Part shown: positions 1 through 10,632 of the stretch, piece by piece
Layout: the number at the start of each line of letters is the position of its first letter
Numbering within the stretch: position 1 is the stretch's first letter
Origin: Tritrichomonas musculus
Lineage: Eukaryota; Parabasalia; Tritrichomonadida; Tritrichomonadidae
Reading direction: 5' to 3'
Assembly: GCA_039105265.1 (NCBI GenBank)
Contig: JAPFFF010000034.1
Coordinates: forward strand, 124,001 to 188,000
Length of the DNA: 64,000 nt
The notes under the pieces: model-generated
Databases searched by the model: none
What the model saw: only the letters and a program-made list of their open reading frames with translations
Told to the model about the DNA's origin: nothing
Program-made: the position numbers and the translations under genes

Positions 1-2
1 AT

Positions 3-3000
3 TATATCGATAACAACAACATAATTCAACCACACAATCCGTCAAGTATAAATGATGTCATCAAAACATACAACTCATCCAATACTTCGATTCAATCATT
101 ATTATCTAACATGAATGGGTTTGTGAAGAAATCCGGATTTGAGAATACAGATATATATCCTAATGGTCAACTGAATCTATTTGGCTCCTCATTATCAAAT
201 AATCTCAATGCAACAAATAATATCAAAACATATGCCAATCTATTCACCAGTCTCAATACCAATAATGCAAACCTATTACAAATATTGAATGGTCTTCAAA
301 ATGATATATCAACTGCTTCCAATAGTGATATAACAAATCTCTTGAATACACTTGAGAATATGGAGTACCTCGTTGTCCTAAAAATAAATGATAGATATGA
401 GATACGCAAAGTGAAGTGTCAAAAAGCTCCATCAGGTGATGACCTCCCAGTCGAGCCAACCAAATATGATGTCATCGTGAACCCAGATGATAATAAGGAG
501 TATGATATCGAAGATGTGGATACACTGATTGAAAACAAGTCACCTATAAGTCACGATAACATGGATAAAGTTATCAATGTAGTGGTCAAGACATCAAGTT
601 TTATGCTACTTCTATTGAAAAGTACATTCTCTATAACTGGTAAGCTATTATCATACACACTCTCAGGGGTATCATCTATGAGTAAGGTAACATACAATAC
701 AGCCACATCATTGATGGAATCATTATATTTTAATTCAGGATACATCTGGCATTATACAGTAGATACATCTGGTAAACTGGTTCGCTACCTAATCACATTT
801 AAGGATAGGGTTGTTGATGCACTACCAACAATTGATTCATCTACAGTACATAAAGTATTTGATAACTTTGGTAGTTTCATTAAATGGCTCCAAGAACCTG
901 ATAATTTTCTAATATGTGCAGGCACGTTTCAATTGACATTATTACTGATTATATATGGAATCAAAATAATATTCAATGAGGAGAAGACCTATAAGAAGCT
1001 TAGTCCCATGGAGCATAAATTGAAATTTGAAGAGATGAAGAGAGAGCATGCAGCTATAGCAGCTCGCCTCAAGAAGAAAGCTAAACCAACACCCCTTAGT
1101 GATGAGATTGATATACTAACGGATGATAACCCATTATTGGATGTAGCATCAGTATTTGTTGATACGATTGATTTGGTGAATAATTTATGTGAGGCTCATA
1201 ATTATGTCATGGATAGATTGGATGAGATACCCGCAGGCGATTCAAATTTTGCCAGTGAGGCAGGTATCGATGAATTCATAATTACAAACAAGGATGTATC
1301 TTCATTAACAAATACCATTAATAATATCGAATGTAACCTATTAGTTATTAATGTTCCTGATGAACAAAAACAAGCCTTCCTCAGCTACAATAGACCAATT
1401 TTCAAAATTGTGTTACGAAAGAATGTTATATATGATAGCAAAGGCAGATATATTAAAGAGTTCTATATTGTATCCAAAAATAATAAGATACTGTGTCCAG
1501 TAATCAAATTTGATTCGTATCAAAATTTCTGTATTATCAATGATAGTTCTTTAATCGCAACAAGATCCATTGGACCTGCTGACCAAAATGACCTCGATGG
1601 TAAGTTTTATATAGCATTTGATAAAAAGTTACCATTTCATCCATATAAGCTATTCCTCAATGGAGAGTTATCAATTATGAATGAATACACACCAACTCTA
1701 TTGAAAACGGATAAGCCTATTAAATGTAAAACCATAATTGCTGATAATGCGTTGAAGCTTCATAAAAGTGATGTCCACTACTTCTATAAGCCATCCATTA
1801 TTCAGGATTACATTATACAGGATGAGGATTACTACAAAATTATATTTGAGGTGCCTGATGATTATACTATACCAGACCAACTCGAATTCAAGTTTACAGA
1901 ACATTGTTTTGGTAACCATTGGTCATTGAAATGGTGTGCTGATGAGACCCATTCCAATAAAGGCTATTGGACAGGTAATAATATCCAAGGTAGACTCAAT
2001 TCTAAAGTTATCACCAAATGGAATCTTCGACCCAGTAAGAAAACTAACGATTGCTACGGTTGCTGGATAACTATTAAGCAAACAGATTTGCACGAGTCGA
2101 TAATTACAAATGAAGGGAATGGTTTGATGCATTCGCTATTGAAAAACTATAAACATGTATTCAAAATTCAAATGAATGATGGTACTATTAGAGATGGTAG
2201 TGAATGGAATATGACATATGCTTACGAGAACCATTTAACAGATGGTCTATCGAACTCGTTACATCCAGGGTATTATGGTACCATCATTTTATATTTATCA
2301 ATGGATAACATCGAGGGAATTCGAACCGACCTGATTGATAAGATATATTTGGATATATATTTGGGGGATTCGATTACTGGCACTAGGTTATCATTCAAAC
2401 CAGATGGGTTCCATGCTCAAAAGAATGGCAAGGTATATGTTGATGTCATCCCTGTCCTAGATACGATTGAGAAGATTAGCTATGAATATTCTACTACTAA
2501 AATTAATACAGATACCAAAAATATTGAACTATATTTGAAGAAAGATTTCACGGACCCCATTGATGAAGTGAATTGGGACCCATCAACTAACGCATTCAAA
2601 TATATAATCGACCAACAATATTATGAAGTACTCCCGAGACCAGATGCCGCGACAACCTTATATACTGATTACAATATAACATCATCTAAGGTCATTACGG
2701 CTGATAATATTACTACCATGAGGAGTGATTTGAATGTACTCACTAACAACTTTGATGTAGTTAGTTATGATGTTAAAGATTTGACCAGTAGAGTGGATAC
2801 ATTAAATGCAGAAATGGGTGAGACTAAAAGAATTACTCAACACTTGCAAGATGATATCGACCAGGTTCGAATCGTATCAAATGTAGCCCTGGCATTTGGA
2901 GTCATCGGTACGGCTGGTAGCATAGCCAATGTTGGATTGACGTTGTTTCGAACAGGGTTCACAATCACTAAAGCTGGTATAGATTCAACCATTGAAGGTA

Positions 3001-4745
3001 TATCCCAAGGTGAGCAAGCTTTATATCATCTAGGTGATGGAAGCAACCTACCTCCATTAAAAATAGCAAGGTCAACTACAACTGATTTAACTCCAATCAT
3101 AAATTGGTGCGATGCAGACAAAGTTGCTGTCGAATATACTGATGATGTTAACAACCCCTCAACAACCATTACAACCTATAGAGATGCTATCGATTTATGC
3201 AACCACTTCAGGGAGTCATTGAAACCAGCATTTAGACTATTAGCTGAAAAAATAAATGAGGTTGAATTTAATACAACCCTACTTGATGATATCTATATTT
3301 CCAAAAATAATTTAGTTAGAGATGACACTATTGATATTGTTGGTAAGCTAGTCAATAAGGATGTTCATCTTGAAGCTGAAGATGTGATTACAAATGGAAC
3401 TATCAAAGTTAGGCTGATGTTAATGTTTATTAGCGAATTCAATGATATAGACTATGAGGAATATATTGTTACAATTACTATAGAGAATGGTAGTGTTAGT
3501 CAATATGAAGGTTGCGATTACTTCCCAACATGCACTCTCAATGATAAGATTATAATCATACCTAATCCCCAAAATGTTAAAGTCAATACTATTACTATCA
3601 AGGAGAATACTTGTGTTAGGAGGATGTCATTTACACCAAATGATTTAGCCTATACCTGTGACATAAATGCTCTTCATAATAAAATTGATGCTATCCATGA
3701 ACAGACCAAATCTAATGATGCTTCACTAGCTACAATCATAAACGAGTACCCCACGGTTGATGAGGTCAATGATGTACTAAAGGAGTATGCATTAAAGAAA
3801 GATATACCTGAACCTGTTGATTTAACCAATTATGCTATGAAAAGCATTATTCCAGAAATTATTGAGGGGCAAACAACTATTCAATTCAAAATCGTCAATA
3901 ATACAATTCCTGATTTGGATTACGACACATATCATGAACTGATTGAGCAATATGGGTTGGATATTGTCTCATCAAACAATTTCTATACGGCTCATTATGT
4001 TCACATAGATTATTCGTACAATGACGATGATGACGAACAACCCTCTCAGATAATTCGTATCGAAGGAAGTAATTCTGGTCTTTGGATTCTGTATAGCTCC
4101 CATGAATTAATCAATCCAGGAAGTGGTGAAACACCGGAAATTTTATCATGTTCAATAACCAAAAATATCGAACCAACAGACAAAAACGCTTATTCGGCTA
4201 GATATGTGTCGAACACTTTTGCTTTGAAAACAGATATCCCAGAACCAGTTGATTTGTCAAATTACGCATTAAAAAGTGATTATGATGAACTGAAGACAAG
4301 GATAGAAAATTTGGTAACTGAGAACACAAATTTGAAAGCAACCATAGAATCTTTTGAATCAAGATTAGCTGCATTAGCGAATAGATTAACGCGAATTAAG
4401 TATACATTCAGCGTACCAAATAGTACTAGCATTCGTTACCAATTCGAACAACCATTTGATGCATATGAGGCAACCCTCTATTTGACATATCATGAAAACA
4501 AAAATAATGTTGCCAGTGAAAAAGAAATTAAAATTAATATATCATTCAATGTTAAAAATACACCTACGTATGAATACCAATGCGAACCAAATAAGATCTG
4601 GTTAAACAATATTGAATTTCCATTAAATAGTAGCAATTTAATGGTCAATCCAACAGCTAATTTCATATTGATTGGTGGGTCATTCTTTTCATCAAATGGT
4701 ATCTTAGCTGAAGATAATACCAAGAATGGAATACATTCATTATAA
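3..4745 (+). CDS. Giant spike/fibre-like protein of element A, partial
   Basis: The frame is open from the window edge, so the true start lies upstream; about 1,580 residues are visible. It has a hydrophobic, probably membrane-spanning stretch near residue 305-325 and another near 960-985, the latter just after a coiled coil. The C-terminal third has two 'YALK...DIPEPVDL..YA.K' segments typical of phage tail-fibre repeats, then a coiled coil (about 1,427-1,465) and a beta-rich tail. The middle, with motifs such as IKCKTIIADN and WTGNN, is matched by the 1,334-residue protein of element B, so the two are one family. A role in host attachment or entry is inferred from this architecture only. 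Confidence 0.7.
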   Translation, partial: YIDNNNIIQPHNPSSINDVIKTYNSSNTSIQSLLSNMNGFVKKSGFENTDIYPNGQLNLFGSSLSNNLNATNNIKTYANLFTSLNTNNANLLQILNGLQNDISTASNSDITNLLNTLENMEYLVVLKINDRYEIRKVKCQKAPSGDDLPVEPTKYDVIVNPDDNKEYDIEDVDTLIENKSPISHDNMDKVINVVVKTSSFMLLLLKSTFSITGKLLSYTLSGVSSMSKVTYNTATSLMESLYFNSGYIWHYTVDTSGKLVRYLITFKDRVVDALPTIDSSTVHKVFDNFGSFIKWLQEPDNFLICAGTFQLTLLLIIYGIKIIFNEEKTYKKLSPMEHKLKFEEMKREHAAIAARLKKKAKPTPLSDEIDILTDDNPLLDVASVFVDTIDLVNNLCEAHNYVMDRLDEIPAGDSNFASEAGIDEFIITNKDVSSLTNTINNIECNLLVINVPDEQKQAFLSYNRPIFKIVLRKNVIYDSKGRYIKEFYIVSKNNKILCPVIKFDSYQNFCIINDSSLIATRSIGPADQNDLDGKFYIAFDKKLPFHPYKLFLNGELSIMNEYTPTLLKTDKPIKCKTIIADNALKLHKSDVHYFYKPSIIQDYIIQDEDYYKIIFEVPDDYTIPDQLEFKFTEHCFGNHWSLKWCADETHSNKGYWTGNNIQGRLNSKVITKWNLRPSKKTNDCYGCWITIKQTDLHESIITNEGNGLMHSLLKNYKHVFKIQMNDGTIRDGSEWNMTYAYENHLTDGLSNSLHPGYYGTIILYLSMDNIEGIRTDLIDKIYLDIYLGDSITGTRLSFKPDGFHAQKNGKVYVDVIPVLDTIEKISYEYSTTKINTDTKNIELYLKKDFTDPIDEVNWDPSTNAFKYIIDQQYYEVLPRPDAATTLYTDYNITSSKVITADNITTMRSDLNVLTNNFDVVSYDVKDLTSRVDTLNAEMGETKRITQHLQDDIDQVRIVSNVALAFGVIGTAGSIANVGLTLFRTGFTITKAGIDSTIEGISQGEQALYHLGDGSNLPPLKIARSTTTDLTPIINWCDADKVAVEYTDDVNNPSTTITTYRDAIDLCNHFRESLKPAFRLLAEKINEVEFNTTLLDDIYISKNNLVRDDTIDIVGKLVNKDVHLEAEDVITNGTIKVRLMLMFISEFNDIDYEEYIVTITIENGSVSQYEGCDYFPTCTLNDKIIIIPNPQNVKVNTITIKENTCVRRMSFTPNDLAYTCDINALHNKIDAIHEQTKSNDASLATIINEYPTVDEVNDVLKEYALKKDIPEPVDLTNYAMKSIIPEIIEGQTTIQFKIVNNTIPDLDYDTYHELIEQYGLDIVSSNNFYTAHYVHIDYSYNDDDDEQPSQIIRIEGSNSGLWILYSSHELINPGSGETPEILSCSITKNIEPTDKNAYSARYVSNTFALKTDIPEPVDLSNYALKSDYDELKTRIENLVTENTNLKATIESFESRLAALANRLTRIKYTFSVPNSTSIRYQFEQPFDAYEATLYLTYHENKNNVASEKEIKINISFNVKNTPTYEYQCEPNKIWLNNIEFPLNSSNLMVNPTANFILIGGSFFSSNGILAEDNTKNGIHSL

Positions 4746-4793
4746 GGAGGTAGGTACTCAATAAGTTAGTCATCAGCTAGCCAATCAAAAATA

Positions 4794-7700
4794 TTAAAAC
4801 TTCATCGTCCTATTAAATTGAGGGAGATTGATTTGCTGATACAATTTATTTTTGCGAAAACAATTGGCACCATCGAGTAGGTTAAATGTAATCTCCTCAC
4901 CATTATACATGAGCTCATATAATTCTTCAACACTAATATTATGATGCTTACAATAATTGAGAATACATTGTTTAGGAACACCTTTCATTCTAATATGATA
5001 TCCTTCGTTGCCATTCTCATCGACCAGTATATCTAGATATGATTTCTTACCAAGCGCTATCAGTTTACGTGAATGGACTTCGCCAACAGCACCATCAAAT
5101 CTGTCAAAATCAATATGAAACTGACACATCTGCTTACCAATCAATTGTCTCCCATATTTTGAATTATATATTTTTGCGATGCGTTCAACATCATCTTCCA
5201 TAATATGCATGCTATCAGTATCTTGATAATATATATTGATGCCGTGTTGCTCAGCCGTATTCATAACTCTATTCATAATATGCTTACTCCATGAGAGAAC
5301 TGATGCCCCAAATTGTGGTAGGTTGAAGTGATTATATATAGGCTTCATCTTCTTAACATAAACGTTGTTAATATTATCGGTTTCTGTAATCTCACTTATA
5401 TAATTATAATTCCTCCAGATATAGTTATATATCTTCTCCTTGGGGACGGATTTAGTCTCGATTGGAATAGCTTTCAAAATAGACTTACCATATATACTAT
5501 TGAGGAGCAGCTTAATAGTTTGCTCCAACGGATTACATGCTCGTTGGTATCTCAATCTAAGTCTAAATAATTTATCGATGAACTTATTAATAGTTGTATT
5601 GAAACCTTCATTGAAATAGTATCCGCGAATGAACTCATAATCGAAATCATAAAACTCCATTAAATCCATGAATGCTATCTTGTCGATATAGAAATGGGTG
5701 ACTGGATTGTTATCAAATATCTTGCTACCATTATCATCCCGATGGAATACATGCCCAAATTTGTAATCAATATCACTCTTACATTTAATTTTTGTAATAT
5801 TGATTTCTGCAAAAAACGTGTCATATCTCAACAGCTCTTCCTTCGAAACATTTGCGGGGATGATCTTAGGCTTGCCCTTGGGTACCCCATTCATAATTCT
5901 CATCGCAGATGGATATAAAGACACGGCATCGAAGTCTTGGATGCGCCCCTCTATGTATTGCTTATCATTATTCGCAGTCATTGTCCTACCTCCGCTAACA
6001 CATCTCAGGATAAAATTCTGGGGCTTACCACTCAACTCATAGCATCCATTAAAGCATCCATATCTCTTAGCGAAATCGTATCCAATAGCTGAGATAGATA
6101 TATAGTTATGAATGTTTAACATATTAATCTTGGTTTCATGAAATATTTTCATGAGGTCTTCATTAAATTTCTCCAAGCCCTTCATCAAAACTATGCAATC
6201 CTTCTTGCAATAAAATTTCGCATATTTCATGATATCTATATTTAATGAGTCATACGCATCAGCTATCTTCGCATTTTCAATCAACTGTTTAAAATCTCGT
6301 GCAATCTCATGCAAAGATTTCTCATCTTTTTTCTCATCATAATATTGTATTTGGAATTCTAACGCTGGCACGATACAACGTTTAATATTATGTTCCGTAT
6401 ATAACTTATAAGCCATGATTTCCTTGTGGACATCTAAGTTGAACATGCTCGCGAATTTCCTCAAGGGCTTATTAATTAGAGAATAGCTGTTGCGGAACGT
6501 TAACGTTTTCACAATCTTGTTATCGATATATTTGTTCATAATGATTTGTAATATAGTACCTGCTCGCTCAAGTATCTTGGGCCGCCAACCATATGTGTTC
6601 ATGAAGAAGCATGCATCATATTTTAGATTGTGAAAGTATGTTAATGATTGGTCCTGTAAATAATCTAATAGCTGTTCATTAATATTATCTCCTGTGAAAG
6701 ATATACTGTGAATATATGCACCATCTCTCCAAGCTGTACAATTTAGATATGGAACATGAGGAGACACCGTTGAGTTGGTTTCGTAATCGCTATAATAAAT
6801 CCTACTCCATTGCTTACCGTAATTAGTATCTGTTTTGATAGGTTTGCAACATAGCTCCTCATCATAATTTAAATCGACATAGTCATTGAGATTATTATTG
6901 AATTCGGTCGTTGCTAATATATTTAATTCACAATTCTTAATCTCTCTAAATAAGTTTAAATCAAACATCTTACGTAGTATAATCATTGGAGTGGTACCTT
7001 CATTTTTATATAGAGGGGTATCTTTATTAACACCCTTGATTAGAACTCTCCTATCAATTGGAATATGAGCAAATTTTTCATCGAGCTCATCTCTATGTTC
7101 CAAATAATATGTTGTCGCCATGATATTTTTATTAATCATGTAGTGATTCTTATATAGGAGTAGGTCGACAGTTCTCACGTAATCCTTAGCCCATGGTTTC
7201 TTTCGCGTATCAATTCTAACATTATATTGGTGGCGAGTATCTTTGGATTCATCGATACGTCGTATAATGAAGTGGCATTTGAATTCCTTGGCAACACTGA
7301 TAATACGATTACAAGGAACTCGCTTAGTCCTAATATAATTCCTCAAATGATTTATTTCATCTATCTCAAACACACCTGATTGAATACATGCATATACGAA
7401 GCAGTTGTCCTTATAATTATTTTTGTCTATGGAACTAAATATATGGTAATCTGTCAAATCGATATTGCTCAAATTGATATATGGGAAAAATCCGCCATCA
7501 TACATGTTTCTAAAATCTTCATCAATCTCAATCTCTTCATTATAAACTGTATTCGTATCAGGGTCCAATTTTTGAATCGAAAATGTGGTGGTCTTTTTGA
7601 ACTTACTTTTAGTTACAAATAATGCTTCGTATCGAACGGGTATAAATGTGCTGTTGTAGTTGGGATTTACATCACTAGCATCTTCGATCAAATCAACGGT

Positions 7701-8324
7701 GCCTGCGATATGACCAATCGTGTTATCAATCATCCATTTATCACTCAGGGTGAAATATTTATAGGTACCATCGAGTGAGTGAGCTTTGACAACAGGTCTC
7801 TCATCACCTTTCAAACTATAACATTTTCTCAACGCCTCACAAAATGCTAAACGTTTGTCTTCATCATCTCCTATCAACACATCAAATGATATCCTCCTAT
7901 TCACGTATAACATATATTCGGTCATATATTTTTGGAAATTGCGTTTATTGACAACATCCTTGATTCGTTTCTCATATTGAATTCTCTCATCAGTCTTGGA
8001 TTGATATAAGTTGATGGGGATGTTTAATATAAGCCTCTCCTCTAATGCGTTGTCGCGAATACTATTTTTATACTGATTACGTTGCTGAACTCGATTGATA
8101 TGACTCGATTTGCTTTTACGAATGGTCGCGAATAATTTATTATCATCCTTATCAAATGCTCTAATATAATCATCAACGCAAACACCTCTCCTATTAATAT
8201 GCATACTTATCAATCGATTCGATAACTCACCCTTCAACTCTCTCAACGATGCAGTTTTATTAGCGAATCCGGGTAACGATAAGATATCTCTTTTGGTGAG
8301 CTTACTCAATAATTTATTTTTCAT
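4794..8324 (-). CDS. polB: Protein-primed family B DNA polymerase (Polinton pPolB)
   Basis: This 1,176-residue protein should replicate the element's linear DNA by protein priming. The exonuclease motifs are DYETNS (512-517), FHNLKYD (564-570) and YCKKD (705-709). The polymerase motifs are DFDAVSLYPS (797-806), KLLLNSIYG (938-946) and YYQDTDS (1032-1038), the normal order for DNA_pol_B_2. Two regions lie ahead of the exonuclease: an N-terminal LPGF module (1-60) also found on two other element A proteins, and a segment around 300-400 with DNCFVYA and NHYMI that recalls OTU-type cysteine proteases. It is divergent from the HNH gene across a 62-bp gap. Confidence 0.95.
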   Translation of the reverse strand: MKNKLLSKLTKRDILSLPGFANKTASLRELKGELSNRLISMHINRRGVCVDDYIRAFDKDDNKLFATIRKSKSSHINRVQQRNQYKNSIRDNALEERLILNIPINLYQSKTDERIQYEKRIKDVVNKRNFQKYMTEYMLYVNRRISFDVLIGDDEDKRLAFCEALRKCYSLKGDERPVVKAHSLDGTYKYFTLSDKWMIDNTIGHIAGTVDLIEDASDVNPNYNSTFIPVRYEALFVTKSKFKKTTTFSIQKLDPDTNTVYNEEIEIDEDFRNMYDGGFFPYINLSNIDLTDYHIFSSIDKNNYKDNCFVYACIQSGVFEIDEINHLRNYIRTKRVPCNRIISVAKEFKCHFIIRRIDESKDTRHQYNVRIDTRKKPWAKDYVRTVDLLLYKNHYMINKNIMATTYYLEHRDELDEKFAHIPIDRRVLIKGVNKDTPLYKNEGTTPMIILRKMFDLNLFREIKNCELNILATTEFNNNLNDYVDLNYDEELCCKPIKTDTNYGKQWSRIYYSDYETNSTVSPHVPYLNCTAWRDGAYIHSISFTGDNINEQLLDYLQDQSLTYFHNLKYDACFFMNTYGWRPKILERAGTILQIIMNKYIDNKIVKTLTFRNSYSLINKPLRKFASMFNLDVHKEIMAYKLYTEHNIKRCIVPALEFQIQYYDEKKDEKSLHEIARDFKQLIENAKIADAYDSLNIDIMKYAKFYCKKDCIVLMKGLEKFNEDLMKIFHETKINMLNIHNYISISAIGYDFAKRYGCFNGCYELSGKPQNFILRCVSGGRTMTANNDKQYIEGRIQDFDAVSLYPSAMRIMNGVPKGKPKIIPANVSKEELLRYDTFFAEINITKIKCKSDIDYKFGHVFHRDDNGSKIFDNNPVTHFYIDKIAFMDLMEFYDFDYEFIRGYYFNEGFNTTINKFIDKLFRLRLRYQRACNPLEQTIKLLLNSIYGKSILKAIPIETKSVPKEKIYNYIWRNYNYISEITETDNINNVYVKKMKPIYNHFNLPQFGASVLSWSKHIMNRVMNTAEQHGINIYYQDTDSMHIMEDDVERIAKIYNSKYGRQLIGKQMCQFHIDFDRFDGAVGEVHSRKLIALGKKSYLDILVDENGNEGYHIRMKGVPKQCILNYCKHHNISVEELYELMYNGEEITFNLLDGANCFRKNKLYQQINLPQFNRTMKF

Positions 8325-8386
8325 TTATATATCATTAAAAATGGCCCGGTTTCAAAATCAACTCATTTTTTTATCGCGCTATCAAA
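8325..8386. promoter_or_regulatory. Divergent promoter gap, polB / HNH gene
   Basis: This 62-bp gap separates two divergent start codons. It holds T-rich tracts on each strand (TTTTTAATG towards polB, ATTTTTTTATCG towards the HNH gene), variants of the motif found upstream of most genes in both elements. Promoter function is inferred from position. Confidence 0.45.
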
Positions 8387-9112
8387 ATGTCTCACGATAA
8401 TATCAATATTGACCAATTATTGGAACGCATCAAATTACTTGAGGAGGAGAATGCTAGATTGAAGGCTACCCCTGATCTTGTCGATGTTGGTTGCAATACA
8501 GATGGACGCGGTGATGATGTATGTCCCACCGTTGAAAAGGATGAAGATGCTAAATGGTTCCCCCTCAAGAATTATGAAAACGAGTATGAGATATTGAACT
8601 GCTACCCTTATCCAATTCGTAAGATAGCAACTGGTAGGATTGTTACTGAATTCAAAAATAAAACTAGCGGATACATCCAAGTATCTCTCAATGGTAGCTG
8701 TCAACAAAAACATAGACTTGTTGCACTACAATTCATATATAACGATGACCCTGTAAACAAAACTATCGTCGACCATATAGAGCAGGATAGGACATATTAT
8801 CATGTAAAATGTTTACGATGGGTTTCGACTCAAGATAATAATAAAAATAGGAGTTCAACGAGAGGTATTGTATACGAGTATTTTGACGATATAGATGAAG
8901 ATGCAATTGTCGTGAATAAATACGGTGACCACTTATTTGAGAACTATTATTATTTCGATAATAAGTTTTACTATTTCAACGGAGTACGTTACAGAGAATT
9001 ATATATCAAAGAGAATAAATCAGGTGTTCTATTTGTTAGCATGAAGGACACTAAAAATAGAACTGTCAATGTATATGTAAATAGATTCAAGAAAATATAT
9101 AACTTGAATTAG
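8387..9112 (+). CDS. HNH endonuclease, NUMOD4-like (element A)
   Basis: This is a 241-residue free-standing HNH nuclease. After a leading coiled coil (about 8-26) comes a NUMOD4-like segment (NEYEILNCYPYPIRKI), the first-histidine region KHRLVALQF, the VDHIEQD core and LRWVSTQDNNKN, in the order of homing-type HNH enzymes. The C-terminal 90 residues, rich in Tyr and Phe (YYYFDNKFYYFNG), match the HNH protein of element B (25,574-26,200), so this is a shared element gene rather than a chance homing insertion. The cellular target is unknown. The start is the first ATG after the T-rich motif. Confidence 0.8.
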   Translation: MSHDNINIDQLLERIKLLEEENARLKATPDLVDVGCNTDGRGDDVCPTVEKDEDAKWFPLKNYENEYEILNCYPYPIRKIATGRIVTEFKNKTSGYIQVSLNGSCQQKHRLVALQFIYNDDPVNKTIVDHIEQDRTYYHVKCLRWVSTQDNNKNRSSTRGIVYEYFDDIDEDAIVVNKYGDHLFENYYYFDNKFYYFNGVRYRELYIKENKSGVLFVSMKDTKNRTVNVYVNRFKKIYNLN

Positions 9113-9132
9113 TATTATTTTTGCGGAGCATA

Positions 9133-10137
9133 TTATTTGTTATCCTCAATACTGATAATTCTAACAGGTTTACCATGTATCAATTCGAGGTTTCGCTTAG
9201 TCCTTGCGATTTGTTTAGCAGATTGTGCAAGCTTACCATTATTCTTTATATCTTTAAATATTTTTGAACGTGCATTCGATTCACGAATCAAGGCTTCCCT
9301 AGCGATAGCTTCCTCCTTTTCAGCAACATGCTTCTCCCAGTTAGCTTGTTTTATAGCAGCACGCTTAGCTTTATTCTCCTTTCTACGTTGCTTTCTAGCT
9401 GCAGCTTTAGAACTTTGAGCAGCTGCTATCAGTGCAGCCTTACGTTGCTTCTTAGACATATAATTTGCAGGTGGCTTGTATGGATCATATGATTCAGCCT
9501 CCTTCAATAGCCTATTGATTTCCTTCTCCTTATGCTCCTTCTCCCAGTTAGCTTGTTTTATAGCAGCACGCTTAGCTTTATTATCCTTCTTGCGTTGCTT
9601 TCGTTCAACTGCCCTACGAGCTCGTCTAGCTTTATCTTTGATACGTTCATATGCTTCCTGCAATCCCTGATCCGTGATGAGTTGTCGTCTTTGAGCACGT
9701 GCAGCCGCGATGATAGCAGCCTTACGTTGCTTCTTAGACATATAATTTGCAGGTGGTGCGGATGAATCATTAGATGTATATTCTATAGCCTTAATATTGG
9801 ATTTGGGTGGAGCTATCATCTTACGTTTAGTGGGATGAGGTGGTATATATGGTTGTGGATTACTTCGATATTTTTCGACATATTCCTTAACTTTGTAACC
9901 ACGTTTCTTTTTGGTATATTGATGAACTCTCGCCCGAACGAAATCCTTGAGTTCGATCAATAAATAATTATATAAACTCTTGAATCCAGGCAGTTGAACA
10001 ATCTCTCCCTTATTTAGACTCAGTACAGTTTTATTCTGGGGTAGGTTGCAACTGGATGAGCCATGCTTCTTGGGAGGTGAGGTCTTGGGATATGAGTCAT
10101 CATTTGGATCATAATTGAAGTCATCACTATCACTCAT
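9133..10137 (-). CDS. Lys/Arg-rich LPGF-module protein, unknown function
   Basis: I do not recognise a family for this 334-residue, strongly basic protein. After an acidic, Ser/Pro-rich start it has the LPGF module (about 39-95: LNKGEIVQLPGF ... KRGYKVKEYVEKY) shared with the polymerase and the 389-residue protein. The rest is two internal repeats, each starting with ANYMSKKQRKAA and ending with NKAKRAAIKQANWEK, predicted to be helical. Charge and context fit a DNA-binding core protein or a protein tied to the genome ends; this is inference. The gene sits 41 bp from the next minus-strand gene, with a CAAAAATAAA complement of the promoter motif at 10,143. Confidence 0.7.
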   Translation of the reverse strand: MSDSDDFNYDPNDDSYPKTSPPKKHGSSSCNLPQNKTVLSLNKGEIVQLPGFKSLYNYLLIELKDFVRARVHQYTKKKRGYKVKEYVEKYRSNPQPYIPPHPTKRKMIAPPKSNIKAIEYTSNDSSAPPANYMSKKQRKAAIIAAARAQRRQLITDQGLQEAYERIKDKARRARRAVERKQRKKDNKAKRAAIKQANWEKEHKEKEINRLLKEAESYDPYKPPANYMSKKQRKAALIAAAQSSKAAARKQRRKENKAKRAAIKQANWEKHVAEKEEAIAREALIRESNARSKIFKDIKNNGKLAQSAKQIARTKRNLELIHGKPVRIISIEDNK

Positions 10138-10178
10138 TTAAACAAAAATAAAAATATGGTTCGATAAAATGTAATTAT

Positions 10179-10586
10179 TTAATTATTACAGTCATCTACT
10201 AAGGGTTCATCATCAGGTGTCTCATTAATTGTCTCATTAATTGTCTCATTAACACTACAATCGATATTATCCGCATCTGGGGTATCCTCTTCCTCCTCTT
10301 CAAGCTCATCAAGATGTTCCTCGACATATCTCCTTAGTATCTCCATTTCATATTTTTTACGTAATCTATATTCACGTTGCTGTTGGCGTCTAGCAGCTCG
10401 TCGCTCGTCATCATTAGCATACTTACATCTTCGCCCACGAGGCTTCTTAGATTCAGGTTCAACAGGTTCATCATCAATGTTATCAATCTTATTTAATACA
10501 TCACTCGATTTCGATTTAACAATTGTCCCGGTGACGGATGGAAGTTGATTAGTAATAGTTGGGCTATCTATTTGCGATTCACTCAT
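10179..10586 (-). CDS. Small basic-region / acidic-tail protein
   Basis: This is a 135-residue protein when started at MSESQID; an ATG further upstream would place the T-rich promoter motif inside the gene. The middle has GRRCKYANDDERRAARRQQQ and REYRLRKKYEME, a basic helix like those of mobile-element and viral DNA-binding proteins, followed by a Glu-rich stretch (EEEEEDTPD) and a short NETINETINET repeat. It could be a transcription or chromatin-binding factor; the evidence is charge pattern and the KYA..ER..AR motif only. Confidence 0.6.
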   Translation of the reverse strand: MSESQIDSPTITNQLPSVTGTIVKSKSSDVLNKIDNIDDEPVEPESKKPRGRRCKYANDDERRAARRQQQREYRLRKKYEMEILRRYVEEHLDELEEEEEDTPDADNIDCSVNETINETINETPDDEPLVDDCNN

Positions 10587-10632
10587 TTGCTTATCGAGAA
10601 AAAATATTATATAAAAAATAATCGACGCATAT

